DNA from: Streptomyces sp. T39
GTDB lineage: Bacteria; Actinomycetota; Actinomycetes; Streptomycetales; Streptomycetaceae
Reading direction: 5' to 3'
DNA: 47,963 nucleotides
Assembly: GCF_008042045.1 (NCBI RefSeq)
Contig: NZ_RDBP01000012.1
Coordinates: 1,890,409-1,938,371 of the forward strand
Numbering within the stretch: position 1 is the stretch's first letter; the number at the start of each line of letters is the position of its first letter. Both the position numbers and the translations under genes were made by a program. Shown here in pieces: positions 1 to 9,116 of this stretch. Below the pieces are notes generated by a model. That model ran no database searches and was not told the DNA's origin. It worked only from the letters and a program-made list of their open reading frames with translations.

Positions 1-298
1 CTGGTCCGCCTCACCTCGCCCGATCCGGCGTCGGCCGCCTCCACCCTGCGCTTCCTGCTCTCCCCCAAGTCGGCCTACGTGAGCGGCCAGGTCGTCGAAC
101 TCACCGACGCCGCACCGGCCGACGCCGACCCCGACCGCCCCCTGGCCGGCCGGACGGCGCTGGTCACCGGAGCCGCCCGCGGCATCGGAGCGGCCGTCGC
201 CGAGGTCCTCGTCCGCGACGGCGCCCATGTGGTCTGCCTCGACGTCCCGCAGGCCCGGGCCGACCTGGTGCGCACGGCCGACGCGCTGAACGGCACCG
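1..298 (+). pseudogene. Interior fragment of an HMwFabG-type 3-oxoacyl-ACP reductase, broken at 298
   Basis: The frame is open from base 1 and reads the hinge and start of the ketoreductase domain of a large actinobacterial FabG (FabG4-like, usually about 450 aa). The motif [14 protein letters not shown] is followed by a second Rossmann start, [19 protein letters not shown], and then [13 protein letters not shown]. The family reduces 3-oxoacyl thioesters with NAD(P)H. After ADALNGTA the similarity stops abruptly near 298. The frame then runs through unrelated residues to a stop at 333, so the catalytic Ser-Tyr-Lys part is missing. Directly next to it, on the other strand, lies the start of the same type of enzyme (299-382). 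The upstream part lies outside the window. The family call is firm; whether the break is biological or an assembly join is open. Confidence 0.75.
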
Positions 299-382
299 CG
301 GGGCGGGCTGGGGCAGGCCGAGCCTGCGGGTGAGGAAACGGCCGGGGGCCGTGCCGGTGAAGTGCAGATAGCGGTCGGCCAT
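299..382 (-). pseudogene. Inverted 5' fragment of the same HMwFabG-type reductase
   Basis: Read on the minus strand from the ATG at 382, this encodes MADRYLHFTGTAPGRF and continues [12 protein letters not shown]. That is the typical N-terminus of Streptomyces FabG4-like reductases. Family similarity ends near 299, where the sequence switches to the oppositely oriented interior fragment at 1-298. The position, divergent from a thiolase gene, is where an intact fabG would be expected. The two fragments therefore look like one gene folded back on itself with the middle missing. Confidence 0.7.
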
Positions 383-410
383 TGTCCTGACTCCCTGCTC
401 GGTCGTAGAT

Positions 411-440
411 TTACCCGAGAGTAAGGTTACTCAAGAGTCA
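411..440. promoter_or_regulatory. Two tandem TTACTC-nn-GAGTAA-like palindromes (candidate TetR-type operators)
   Basis: TTACCCGAGAGTAA (411-424) and TTACTCAAGAGTCA (427-440) both fit the palindrome TTACTC-N2-GAGTAA with one mismatch each. Their starts are 16 bp apart. They sit between the divergent fabG start (382) and thiolase start (454), and the second overlaps the thiolase ribosome-binding region (GGAG, 441-444). Short TTACT/AGTAA palindromes are typical of TetR-family regulators of fatty-acid genes. The specific regulator is not in the window. Confidence 0.55.
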
Positions 441-453
441 GGAGCTGGTCGAG

Positions 454-1731
454 ATGGTGTCGATGATGCCTCGCAGGGTCGCCGTGATCGGCGGCAGCCG
501 CATCCCGTTCGCCCGGTCCGACGGTCCCTACGCCACCGCGTCCAACCAGGAGATGCTCGGCGCGGCGCTGGAGGGTCTCGTCGGGCGCTTCGGGCTGACG
601 GACCCGGGCGCGGTCGGCGAGTTCGTCGCCGGGGCGGTCCTCAAGCACAGCCGCGACTTCAACCTCGCCCGGGAGACCGTCCTCGGCTCCGGACTCGACC
701 CGCGCACCCCCGCCTACGACATCCAGCAGGCGTGCGGCACCGGCCTGCAGGCGGTGATCGCCGTCGCCAACAAGATCGCCGTCGGCGGCGTGGAGAGCGG
801 CATCGCGGGCGGCGCCGACACCACCAGCGACGCGCCGCTCGGCGTCAACGACGAGCTGCGCCGCATCCTGCTCGCCGCCCGCCGCGCGAAGACCGCCGGC
901 GCCCGCCTCGCGGCGCTGTCCCGGATCCGCCCCCGGCACCTGGTCCCCGACATCCCGCGGAACGCCGAACCCCGTACCGGCCTGTCGATGGGCGAGCACG
1001 CCGCCGTCACCGCCCGCAGGTGGGGCATCTCCCGCGAGGACCAGGACCTGCTCGCCGCCACCAGCCACCAGCGGCTCGCCGCCGCCTACGAACGCGGCTT
1101 CCTGGACGACCTCGTGGTCCCCTTCCGCACCCTGGAGCGCGACCAGAACCTGCGCCCCGGCTCGACTCCGGAGAAGCTCGCCGGTCTGCGGACCGTCTAC
1201 GGCAACGACGGCCCCGCACCCACCATGACCGCGGGCAACTCCACCCCGCTCACCGACGGGGCGGCCACCGTGCTGCTGGCGAGCGAGGAGTGGGCCGAGG
1301 CGCGCGGCCTCACGCCGCTGGCCTACCTCACCGCCTACGAGACGGCCGCCGTCGACCATGTCGCCGGTGACGTCACGGGCGGCGAGGACGGTCTGCTGAT
1401 GGCGCCCGCCTACGCCGTCCCGCGCATGCTGGAACGCGCCGGGCTCTCGCTCGGCGACTTCGATCTGGTGGAGATCCACGAGGCGTTCGCGTCCCAGGTG
1501 CTCGCCACGCTCGCCGCCTGGGAGAAGCGGGGGCTGCCGCCCGTGGACCGCGACCGGCTCAACGTCGCCGGGTCCTCGCTCGCCACCGGGCACCCCTTCG
1601 CCGCCACCGGCGCCCGGATCGTCGCCACGCTCGCCAAGCTGCTCGCGGAGCGGGAGGGCCCGGCCCGGGGCCTGATCTCGGTCTGCGCGGCGGGCGGCCA
1701 GGGCGTGACCGCCGTCCTCGAACGCGCCTGA
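454..1731 (+). CDS. Acetyl-CoA C-acyltransferase (thiolase)
   Basis: A 425-aa thiolase of normal family length. It forms or cleaves 3-ketoacyl-CoA, as in the last step of beta-oxidation. The nucleophilic cysteine is at about residue 94 (QQACGTGLQA). The motif VEIHEAFA (His ~342), the loop ATGHPFAATGA (His ~380) and the C-terminal CAAGGQG (Cys ~411) complete the active site. The start at 454 is chosen because GGAG at 441-444 is 9 nt upstream; ATGs at 463 and 466 are too far from it. It was probably paired with the divergent fabG, now broken, to reduce and cleave acyl-CoAs. An acyl-CoA synthetase follows 82 bp downstream on the same strand. Tandem palindromes at 411-440 suggest repression by an acyl-CoA-sensing regulator. 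Direction and chain-length preference cannot be read from sequence. Confidence 0.93.
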   Translation: MVSMMPRRVAVIGGSRIPFARSDGPYATASNQEMLGAALEGLVGRFGLTDPGAVGEFVAGAVLKHSRDFNLARETVLGSGLDPRTPAYDIQQACGTGLQAVIAVANKIAVGGVESGIAGGADTTSDAPLGVNDELRRILLAARRAKTAGARLAALSRIRPRHLVPDIPRNAEPRTGLSMGEHAAVTARRWGISREDQDLLAATSHQRLAAAYERGFLDDLVVPFRTLERDQNLRPGSTPEKLAGLRTVYGNDGPAPTMTAGNSTPLTDGAATVLLASEEWAEARGLTPLAYLTAYETAAVDHVAGDVTGGEDGLLMAPAYAVPRMLERAGLSLGDFDLVEIHEAFASQVLATLAAWEKRGLPPVDRDRLNVAGSSLATGHPFAATGARIVATLAKLLAEREGPARGLISVCAAGGQGVTAVLERA

Positions 1732-1813
1732 GCCGCCGTACGCCCCCGCACCCCGCACCCCGCACACCCGCACACCCGCAGGATCCGCCCACACCCCTGA
1801 CGAGGAGCCGCAC

Positions 1814-3718
1814 GTGTCCGCCGATCTGGTCCCTTCCGCCGCGCCCGCCCTGGTGGAGCCCCACAAGAAGCAGGTGAACGGAGTCGTACGGGAGGTGTCC
1901 GTACCGCCGCTGGCGCCTCCGGCCACCCGCGGCTCCCTCGCCGACATCCCCTTCGACAACGAGCGCGACGCCCCGGGCGAGGCCGTCCTCGCCCGGAAGG
2001 ACGCCGACGGACAGTGGCGGGACGTCACGGCCGCCGAGTTCGCCGCCGACGTGCGGGCCGTGGCCAAGGGGCTCGTCGCGGAGGGGCTGCGGCCCGGTGA
2101 CCGGCTCGCCATCATGGCCCGCACCACCTACGAGTGGACGCTGCTCGACTTCGCCGCCTGGGCCGCCGGACTCGTCACCGTCCCGATCTACCCCACGTCG
2201 TCGGCTTTCCAGGCCCGCTGGATCCTGGAGAACTCGGGCGCGGCGGCCTGCGCGGTGGAGAGCGCCGAGCAGGCCCGCCTGATCAGCCAGGAGCGCAGGC
2301 AGCTCCCCGGCCTCGACCACCTGTGGGTCTTCGACACGGGGGCCGTGGGGCAGCTGCGCAAGGCGGGCGAGCGCGCCCGGATACCCGAGGCGGTGCTGAC
2401 CGCCCGCCGGGAGACCCTCACGCCCGACTCCGTGGCGACCCTGGTCTACACCTCGGGCACCACGGGGCGCCCCAAGGGCTGCGTGCTGACCCACGGCAAC
2501 TTCTTCGCCGAGGTCGACAACGCCATCGAACTCCTGCACCCCGTCTTCAAGTCGGTCAGCAAGGAGCCCGCGTCCACCCTGCTGTTCCTGCCGCTCTCGC
2601 ACGTCTTCGGGCGGATGGTCGCCATCGGCTGCCTGCGCGCCCGGGTGCGTCTCGGCCACGCGCCGTCGATCAGGACGGACGATCTCCTCGCCGATCTCGC
2701 CGGTTTCCGGCCGACCTTCCTGCTGGCCATCCCCTACGTCCTGGAGAAGGTCTTCAACACCGGCCGCGCCACGGCCGAGAAGATGGGCCGCGCCGCGTCG
2801 TTCGACCGGGCCGCGGGGATCGCCCGGCGGTACGGGCAGGCCGTGGAGGCCGCCGAGCAGGGCACCGGACGGGGCCCCTCGCTCGGGCTGCGGGCCGCCC
2901 GGGCCCTCTACGACCCGCTGGTCTACCGCCGCATCAGGGCCGCGCTCGGCGGCAAGGTCCGCTACGCGATCTGCGGCGGCTCACCACTCGGCAGCCGGCT
3001 CGCGTCCTTCTACGCGGGGGCCGGGATCCAGATCTTCGAGGGCTACGGCCTCACCGAGACCACGGCCGCCTCGACCGTCACCCCGCCGCTGCGGCCCCGG
3101 CTCGGCACCGTGGGCTGGCCGCTGCCCGGCACCGCGGTGCGGATCGCGGACGACGGCGAGGTGCTGCTGCACGGCGGCCACGTCTTCGGCGGGTACTGGG
3201 ACCCCGAGCGGGCGGCCGCCGTGCCCGTCGTGGACGACGGCTGGCTCCCCACGGGCGATCTGGGGGCCCTCGACGAGGGCGGCTATCTGACGATCACCGG
3301 CCGGAAGAAGGACATCATCATCACCTCGGGCGGCAAGAATGTCGCCCCGGCCCCGCTGGAGGACTGGCTGCGGGCCCACCCGCTGGTGAGCCAGTGCATG
3401 GTCGTCGGCGACGACCGCCCGTACGTCACGGCGCTGATCACCCTGGAGCCGGACGGGCTCGACCACTGGCGGCGGATGAAGAAGAAGGCGGGCGTGCCGC
3501 TGGCGGAGATCGTCCGGGACGAGGAACTGCTCGCCGCGCTCCAGCGTGCCGTGGACGAGGCCAACCGGCTGGTCTCGCGGGCCGAGTCGATCCGCAGGTT
3601 CACCGTGCTCACCTCCGACTTCACGGAGGAAAGCGGCCATCTGACCCCGTCGCTCAAGCTCAAGCGGGCGGAGATCGCGCGGGACTTCGCGGCGGACATC
3701 GACGGGCTCTACCGGTAG
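1814..3718 (+). CDS. fadD: Long-chain fatty-acid--CoA ligase (AMP-forming)
   Basis: A 634-aa ANL-superfamily enzyme that activates fatty acids to acyl-CoA using ATP and CoA. The ATP-binding motif TSGTTGRPKG lies near residues 213-222. GYGLTETTAAS is the A5 motif, PTGDLGALDEGGYLTITGR is A7/A8, and KDIIITSGGKNVAP is the C-terminal hinge. The length and the FLPLSHVFGRMVA motif fit the FadD15/AMP-dependent synthetase branch of actinobacteria. The GTG start at 1814 has GAGGAG (1802-1807) in front of it. It lies downstream of the thiolase and is probably co-regulated with it. The 82-bp gap between them holds short CCCGCAC/CACACCCG repeats and no obvious terminator. A strong hairpin at 3782-3821 ends the unit. 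Confidence 0.93.
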   Translation: MSADLVPSAAPALVEPHKKQVNGVVREVSVPPLAPPATRGSLADIPFDNERDAPGEAVLARKDADGQWRDVTAAEFAADVRAVAKGLVAEGLRPGDRLAIMARTTYEWTLLDFAAWAAGLVTVPIYPTSSAFQARWILENSGAAACAVESAEQARLISQERRQLPGLDHLWVFDTGAVGQLRKAGERARIPEAVLTARRETLTPDSVATLVYTSGTTGRPKGCVLTHGNFFAEVDNAIELLHPVFKSVSKEPASTLLFLPLSHVFGRMVAIGCLRARVRLGHAPSIRTDDLLADLAGFRPTFLLAIPYVLEKVFNTGRATAEKMGRAASFDRAAGIARRYGQAVEAAEQGTGRGPSLGLRAARALYDPLVYRRIRAALGGKVRYAICGGSPLGSRLASFYAGAGIQIFEGYGLTETTAASTVTPPLRPRLGTVGWPLPGTAVRIADDGEVLLHGGHVFGGYWDPERAAAVPVVDDGWLPTGDLGALDEGGYLTITGRKKDIIITSGGKNVAPAPLEDWLRAHPLVSQCMVVGDDRPYVTALITLEPDGLDHWRRMKKKAGVPLAEIVRDEELLAALQRAVDEANRLVSRAESIRRFTVLTSDFTEESGHLTPSLKLKRAEIARDFAADIDGLYR

Positions 3719-3781
3719 GCGCCCGTGCCCGTGCCGGCGCCGTCGGGGGCGGGCTCCGGGCACGAGCCCCCGGGCACAGGC

Positions 3782-3821
3782 AGGAGCCCTGCCCCGTACG
3801 ACGGTACGGGGCAGGGCTCCT
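3782..3821. terminator. Bidirectional terminator between fadD and the cold-shock gene
   Basis: A perfect 18-bp stem (3782-3799 with 3804-3821, arm starting AGGAGCCCTGCC) closes a 4-nt loop, GACG. It lies between two convergent genes. There is no long U tract, as is usual in Streptomyces. Confidence 0.85.
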
Positions 3822-3861
3822 TGGGTACTGCTAAGTCGTGCGCGATCGCCGACCCTGGCCC

Positions 3862-4065
3862 TTAGGCCGGGGTGACGTTCTCCGCCTGCGGGCCCTTGGG
3901 GCCCTGGGTGACGTCGAAGTTCACGACCTGGTTCTCCTCGAGGGAGCGGAACCCGGACGCGTTGATCGCGGAGTAGTGGACGAAGACATCCGGGCCGCCG
4001 CCGTCCTGGGCGATGAAGCCGAAGCCCTTTTCAGCGTTGAACCACTTGACGGTTCCGGTAGCCAT
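3862..4065 (-). CDS. CspA-family cold-shock / RNA chaperone protein
   Basis: A 67-aa single cold-shock domain. It carries the RNP-1 motif KGFGFIAQ and RNP-2-like VFVHYSAI, and begins [17 protein letters not shown]. Such proteins bind single-stranded RNA or DNA and melt secondary structure, during cold shock or constitutively. The open frame extends further upstream, but the ATG at 4065 has a strong AGGAGG just before it and gives the standard family length. The upstream minus-strand region is AT-richer than its surroundings, as expected for a long cold-shock leader. It contains a hairpin at 4131-4156 followed by a T-rich stretch. The gene is convergent with fadD and divergent from mqnA. Confidence 0.95.
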   Translation of the reverse strand: MATGTVKWFNAEKGFGFIAQDGGGPDVFVHYSAINASGFRSLEENQVVNFDVTQGPKGPQAENVTPA

Positions 4066-4130
4066 AAGCCCTCCTTGGGCCAAAGGGTTGCCCTGCTCCA
4101 GAACCTGCAAGAAGTCTGAAAACGACAAAA

Positions 4131-4156
4131 GCCTGCGGGTTACATGCTCCGCAGGC
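4131..4156 (-). promoter_or_regulatory. Leader hairpin plus T-rich run upstream of the cold-shock gene
   Basis: On the minus strand GCCTGCGG (4156-4149) pairs with CCGCAGGC (4138-4131) across a 10-nt loop and is followed by TTTTGTCGTTTT. This looks like an intrinsic terminator or attenuator inside the 5' leader, about 65 nt before the start codon. It could end transcription early or act as a temperature-sensitive structure; function is inferred. The rest of 4066-4359 shows no coding sequence. TAGGCT on the minus strand near 4195-4200 is a possible -10 for this gene. Confidence 0.45.
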
Positions 4157-4347
4157 TCTGTACTGCAAGGGAAACCAAACTGCAACTTGCGTCGAGCCTA
4201 GCACGCAGCGTGTGCGCAGCGGTAGAGGTGAAGATCACGTCACCCGTCCGTTTGACCGGGTGCCCGCCGGGCTGACCCGCGACCCCTCCGACGAGGGACG
4301 ACGTGCCGGTGGTCGGCCCCGGCCGGGCCGCGGGACGGGCACGGGGC

Positions 4348-5241
<894 letters not shown>

Positions 5242-5345
5242 TCCGGCAGCCCGCTCCGCCCGTCCGCCGCCCCAGGCTTTCCTGCCCCCGCGGCACTACT
5301 CTGACCCGACGGGCCAGGAGACCAGGACCGACCGGGGGAGTCGAC

Positions 5346-6947
5346 ATGCAGCCGCTGGATCCGGGTGAACCGCGCAGCATCGGGGGGTACCGGCTGCTCG
5401 GCCGGCTGGGCGCGGGCGGGATGGGACGCGTCTATCTCGGCCGCAGCGCCGGCGGGCGGACGGTCGCGGTCAAGGCCGTCCATCCGCACTTCGCGCTCGA
5501 CGACGAGTTCCGGGCCCGGTTCCGGCGCGAGGTCGAGGCCGCACGGCGGGTGGGCGGCGAGTGGACCGCACCCGTCCTCGACGCCGGACCCGACGACCCC
5601 GTGCCCTGGGTGGCCACCGGATACGTCGCAGGGCCCGCGCTCTCCCAGGCGGTCGCCGCCCACGGGCCGCTGCCCGCGGACGCGGTACGGGTCCTCGGCG
5701 CGGGACTCGCCCGCGCCCTGGAGGCGGTGCACGGGCTGGGCCTGGTGCACCGGGACGTGAAGCCGTCGAACGTCCTGCTGACCCTGGAGGGCCCCCGGCT
5801 GATCGACTTCGGCATCGCCCGTGCCACCGACGGCACCGCCTCGCTCACCTCGACCGGCGTCTCCGTCGGCTCCCCGGGCTACATGGCCCCCGAGCAGATC
5901 CTCGGCAAGGGCGTCACCGGCGCGGCCGACGTCTTCTCGCTCGGGGCCGTCCTCGTCTACGCGGCGACCGGGCAGGCGCCCTTCGCCGGCGACTCCTCGG
6001 CCGCCCTGCTCTACAAGGTGGTCCACGAGGAGCCCGAACTGGGCTCCCTGGACGCCTCGATGCGCGAGATCGCCGGAGCCTGCCTGGCCAAGGACCCGGC
6101 CGCCCGCCCCGCCCCCGCGGAGCTCGCCGCCCGGCTCGACGAGGCGGGCGCGGACATCGGTCCCGGGAGCTGGCTGCCCGAGCCGGTGGTCCGCACGATC
6201 AGCCACGCGGCCGTCGAACTGCTGCACCTGGAGTCCTTCCCCGCCGGCGGGGACGCGGCGGACGCCCCCGGCCCGCCGGCCGTCCCCGCTCCGGCGGGGG
6301 CGTTCGGCCCGCCCGTCGAACCCGCCGGCCCGGCGGCGCCGTGGGCGCCCGCCCCGGGGCCGGGCGGGCTGTCGCTCACCGCGAGCGGCGGGCCCCGGGG
6401 CCGCCGCGTCAGCTGCACGCTGGCGCTCACCCTCGCCGGCGCGCTGGCCGCCGTGACCCTCGGCGGCGCCTTCGTGCTGGACCTGCTGCCCGGGGCCGGC
6501 GGCGGCGAGCGGGGCGCCGACGCCGGCAAGCGGCCCAGTGGGTCGGCGACCGCGTCCGAGGCCCCCGGCTCGGGGGACGCCGAGCCCGGCGGCCGGCTGC
6601 CGAAGGAGTTCGCCGGCACCTGGGAGGGCGCGATCACCGCGTCCGGCCTCCCGGCCGGGACGATGAAGGTCACCCTGAAGGAGGCGGGGACCGGCGAGCG
6701 CACGGGGGAGGCGGAGCAGACGGACATCCTCGGCAACGTCATCTGCGTGGACGTGCTGACCCTCGCCGAGGCGAAGGACCGCACGGTGCTCGTCGACTCG
6801 GAGGCCGGCCCGCGCAGCACCGGCGTCTGCACCACCGGCACCTCCCGGATCCGGCTCGAACTCCGCGGCGACGGACTGCGCTACGTCTCCTCCGACGACC
6901 GCGCCGGCCGGCCCACGGGCACCCTCGCCCGCGTCGGCGGCCGGTGA
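5346..6947 (+). CDS. Transmembrane serine/threonine protein kinase with small extracellular domain
   Basis: A 533-aa bacterial Hanks-type kinase. The glycine loop is GRLGAGGMGRVYLG (residues ~21-34). The catalytic lysine is about K43 (VAVKAV), the catalytic loop HRDVKPSN has Asp ~137, the DFG motif is at ~154, and GYMAPEQ is the activation-segment end. A Pro/Ala-rich linker is followed by one membrane helix (about residues 357-380). The outside domain (~410-533) contains FAGTWEGAI, two cysteines, and alternating Thr/Gly-rich strands resembling a small lipocalin-like beta barrel; its ligand is unknown. The ATG at 5346 has GGGGGAG 5 nt upstream. Its position between mqnA and mqnC is suggestive but does not prove a link to respiration. 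TACTCT near 5297 is a possible -10. Confidence 0.93.
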   Translation: MQPLDPGEPRSIGGYRLLGRLGAGGMGRVYLGRSAGGRTVAVKAVHPHFALDDEFRARFRREVEAARRVGGEWTAPVLDAGPDDPVPWVATGYVAGPALSQAVAAHGPLPADAVRVLGAGLARALEAVHGLGLVHRDVKPSNVLLTLEGPRLIDFGIARATDGTASLTSTGVSVGSPGYMAPEQILGKGVTGAADVFSLGAVLVYAATGQAPFAGDSSAALLYKVVHEEPELGSLDASMREIAGACLAKDPAARPAPAELAARLDEAGADIGPGSWLPEPVVRTISHAAVELLHLESFPAGGDAADAPGPPAVPAPAGAFGPPVEPAGPAAPWAPAPGPGGLSLTASGGPRGRRVSCTLALTLAGALAAVTLGGAFVLDLLPGAGGGERGADAGKRPSGSATASEAPGSGDAEPGGRLPKEFAGTWEGAITASGLPAGTMKVTLKEAGTGERTGEAEQTDILGNVICVDVLTLAEAKDRTVLVDSEAGPRSTGVCTTGTSRIRLELRGDGLRYVSSDDRAGRPTGTLARVGGR

Positions 6948-7006
6948 CGGGGCCGGGCTCCCGGCGGGGCGCGGACGCCGCGCGCGGCCGCGTCCGACCC
7001 GTGGCG

Positions 7007-7012
7007 TAGCCT
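7007..7012 (+). promoter_or_regulatory. Candidate -10 box upstream of mqnC
   Basis: TAGCCT, the same hexamer as in front of mqnA, lies 46 nt before the mqnC start. It is followed by an imperfect inverted sequence, GGATCGGTCCGAAGATCC (7013-7030), that could be an operator. No clear -35 box is seen. Confidence 0.35.
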
Positions 7013-7058
7013 GGATCGGTCCGAAGATCCGCAGAAAACCGCCGAAGGGTGACGCCCG

Positions 7059-8258
7059 GTGACCGAGAAGGCCGACCTTCAGCCCGTCCTGGACCGTGCC
7101 GCCGCAGGGGGCCGGATCACCCCGGAAGAGGCGCTCGACCTCTACCGCTCCGCTCCGCTGCACGCCCTGGGCGCCGCGGCCGACGCCGTGCGCCGCCGCC
7201 GGTACGCGGGCACCGAGCACATCGCCACGTACATCATCGAGCGCAACATCAACTACACCAACGTGTGCGTGACGGCCTGCCGCTTCTGCGCCTTCTACGC
7301 CGCGCCGAAGGACACCGCGAAGGGCTGGACCCGCGACCTCGACGACATCCTGCGCCGCTGCGCGGAGACCGTCGAACTGGGCGGCACGCAGATCATGTTC
7401 CAGGGCGGCCACCACCCGGACTACGGCGTCGAGTACTACGAGAAGCACTTCTCGGCGATCAAGAAGGCGTTCCCGCAGCTGGTGATCCACTCGCTCGGCG
7501 CCTCCGAGATCGAGCACATGGCGCGGATCTCCGGAGTCTCCGCCGAGGAGGCCATCTCCCGTATCCACGCCGCCGGCCTGGACTCCTTCGCCGGCGCGGG
7601 CGCCGAGCTGCTGCCCGAGCGGCCGCGCAAGGCCATCGCGCCGCTCAAGGAGTCCGGCGAGCGCTGGCTGGAGATCATGGAGATCGCGCACGGCCTGGGC
7701 GTCGAGTCCACCTCGACGATGCTCATGGGCACCGGCGAGACCAACGCCGAGCGCATCGAGCACCTGCGGATGATCCGCGACGTGCAGGACCGCACGGGCG
7801 GCTTCCGCGCCTTCATCCCGTACACGTACCAGCCCGAGAACAACCACCTCAAGGGCCGTACGCAGGCGACCCTGTTCGAGTACCTGCGCATGATCGCCAT
7901 CGCGCGGCTCTTCCTCGACAACGTCGCCCACATCCAGGGCTCCTGGCTGACCACGGGCAAGGAGGTGGGCCAGCTGTCGCTGCACTACGGCGCCGACGAC
8001 CTCGGCTCGATCATGCTGGAGGAGAACGTCGTCTCCTCGGCCGGCGCCAGGCACCGCTCCAACCGCCTGGAGATCATCGACCTGATCCGCAAGGCGGGCC
8101 GTGTCCCGGCCCAGCGGACCACGACGTACGAGCACATCGTCGTCCACGACGACCCGGCCCAGGACCCGGTCGACGAGCGCGTCGTCTCCCACATCTCCTC
8201 CACGGCGATCGAGGGCGGCACGGCTCACCCGGAGCTGAAGCTGCTGGGCGCCGGCTGA
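7059..8258 (+). CDS. mqnC: Cyclic dehypoxanthine futalosine synthase MqnC (radical SAM)
   Basis: A 399-aa radical-SAM enzyme of the MqnC/MqnE/CofH group. MqnC cyclises dehypoxanthine futalosine using a 5'-deoxyadenosyl radical. The [4Fe-4S] cysteines are C70, C74 and C77 (CVTACRFC). QIMFQGGHHPDYGVEYYE, FAGAGAELLPERPR and AFIPYTYQPENN are characteristic of MqnC. The C-terminal ASGAxxRS-type segment appears as SSAGARHRSNRLEI. The start is GTG 7059 with GAAGGG about 10 nt upstream. It is followed 4 nt later by a small gene of the HutI-like composite family, so the two are probably one operon. Confidence 0.95.
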   Translation: MTEKADLQPVLDRAAAGGRITPEEALDLYRSAPLHALGAAADAVRRRRYAGTEHIATYIIERNINYTNVCVTACRFCAFYAAPKDTAKGWTRDLDDILRRCAETVELGGTQIMFQGGHHPDYGVEYYEKHFSAIKKAFPQLVIHSLGASEIEHMARISGVSAEEAISRIHAAGLDSFAGAGAELLPERPRKAIAPLKESGERWLEIMEIAHGLGVESTSTMLMGTGETNAERIEHLRMIRDVQDRTGGFRAFIPYTYQPENNHLKGRTQATLFEYLRMIAIARLFLDNVAHIQGSWLTTGKEVGQLSLHYGADDLGSIMLEENVVSSAGARHRSNRLEIIDLIRKAGRVPAQRTTTYEHIVVHDDPAQDPVDERVVSHISSTAIEGGTAHPELKLLGAG

Positions 8259-8262
8259 CGCC

Positions 8263-8865
8263 GTGGTGCTGACGATCCACGTCGCCGAGGCGTCGCCCGG
8301 GTCCGCCGTCCTGGTCGACGGCGGGTCCGTGGTGGGCGTGGGCCCGTACGAGGACCTGGTCGCCGTCCGCCCCGAGGCCAGGGTGCGGCGGTGGCCCGGG
8401 ATCCTCACACCCGGGCTGCTCAACCCGTACGGTCCCGAACTGCTGGAAGGCTGCTACCACCCGGATCCGCGCGAGGCCGACGCGTTCGGCACCGAGCCGG
8501 TCACCGGGGAGCGGGCACAGGCACTCTTCAGGGCGGACGCCTCACGGCGCGGCGCGAGCGCCCGGCGCGGAGTGCAGCGGCTGCTCGCCCACGGCACGGT
8601 CGCCGTCGCGGGCGAGCTGCGCAGCCGCGCCGCCCAGGACGCCGTGCGCCGCGCCGGGCTCGCGGTCGGCCGCCGCCCCGGGACGCTGCCGGGGCCCCCG
8701 TCCTTCTCCCCGGCGCCGCTCGTCCTGCTCCCGCAGCCGGCGCCCGGCGCCCCCGCCCGCTTCGCCGTGTTCGACGTCCCCGACCGTGCCGCGCTGGTGC
8801 GCCGGGGTGCGTCGACCTGCGTGGCCACCGTCATCGCCGGCCGCCTGGTGTACCGGGCCCGCTGA
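8263..8865 (+). CDS. Imidazolonepropionase-like composite-domain protein, co-transcribed with mqnC
   Basis: A 200-aa protein that begins 4 nt after the mqnC stop. VLVDGGSVVGVGPYEDL, RRWPGILTPGLLNP and a C-terminal TVIAGRLVYRAR match the split beta-sandwich of amidohydrolases such as imidazolonepropionase and aminodeoxyfutalosine deaminase. The metal-binding TIM barrel, with its HxH motif, is missing. It therefore keeps only the composite domain plus a short alpha-helical insert rich in Arg and Ala. Linkage to mqnC suggests a role near futalosine or aminofutalosine metabolism, for example as a partner of a deaminase, but no activity is known to me. GTG 8263 or GTG 8266 could be the start. The 8866-9116 gap contains a GC-palindrome (8868-8881) and no gene. 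Confidence 0.8.
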   Translation: MVLTIHVAEASPGSAVLVDGGSVVGVGPYEDLVAVRPEARVRRWPGILTPGLLNPYGPELLEGCYHPDPREADAFGTEPVTGERAQALFRADASRRGASARRGVQRLLAHGTVAVAGELRSRAAQDAVRRAGLAVGRRPGTLPGPPSFSPAPLVLLPQPAPGAPARFAVFDVPDRAALVRRGASTCVATVIAGRLVYRAR

Positions 8866-9116
8866 AGGCCGCGCGCGGCCGCGGTCGCGGCGCGTGCGGC
8901 GACGCTCTCCTGGGGGCGCAGGACGGCCCCGCCACCGCCAGGACCATCCCCGCGCCCGGGGACGGCCGCTCCCCTCCGCGCGCGCCGGGCGGGGCACGCG
9001 GGCTCCCCGGGGGACCCGCCGCCCGTCCGCGCTCCCGCCCGACGCCCCGGAGGTGACCGGGCGGGGATCGCGGGGCAGCCCCGGCCGACGGGGGCGGGGC
9101 TGCTTCAATGGGGGTC

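Noticed and set aside
9108..9116. Start of menG at ATG 9108
   Set aside because: It adds three residues not seen in relatives, and GTG 9117 gives the conserved N-terminus.
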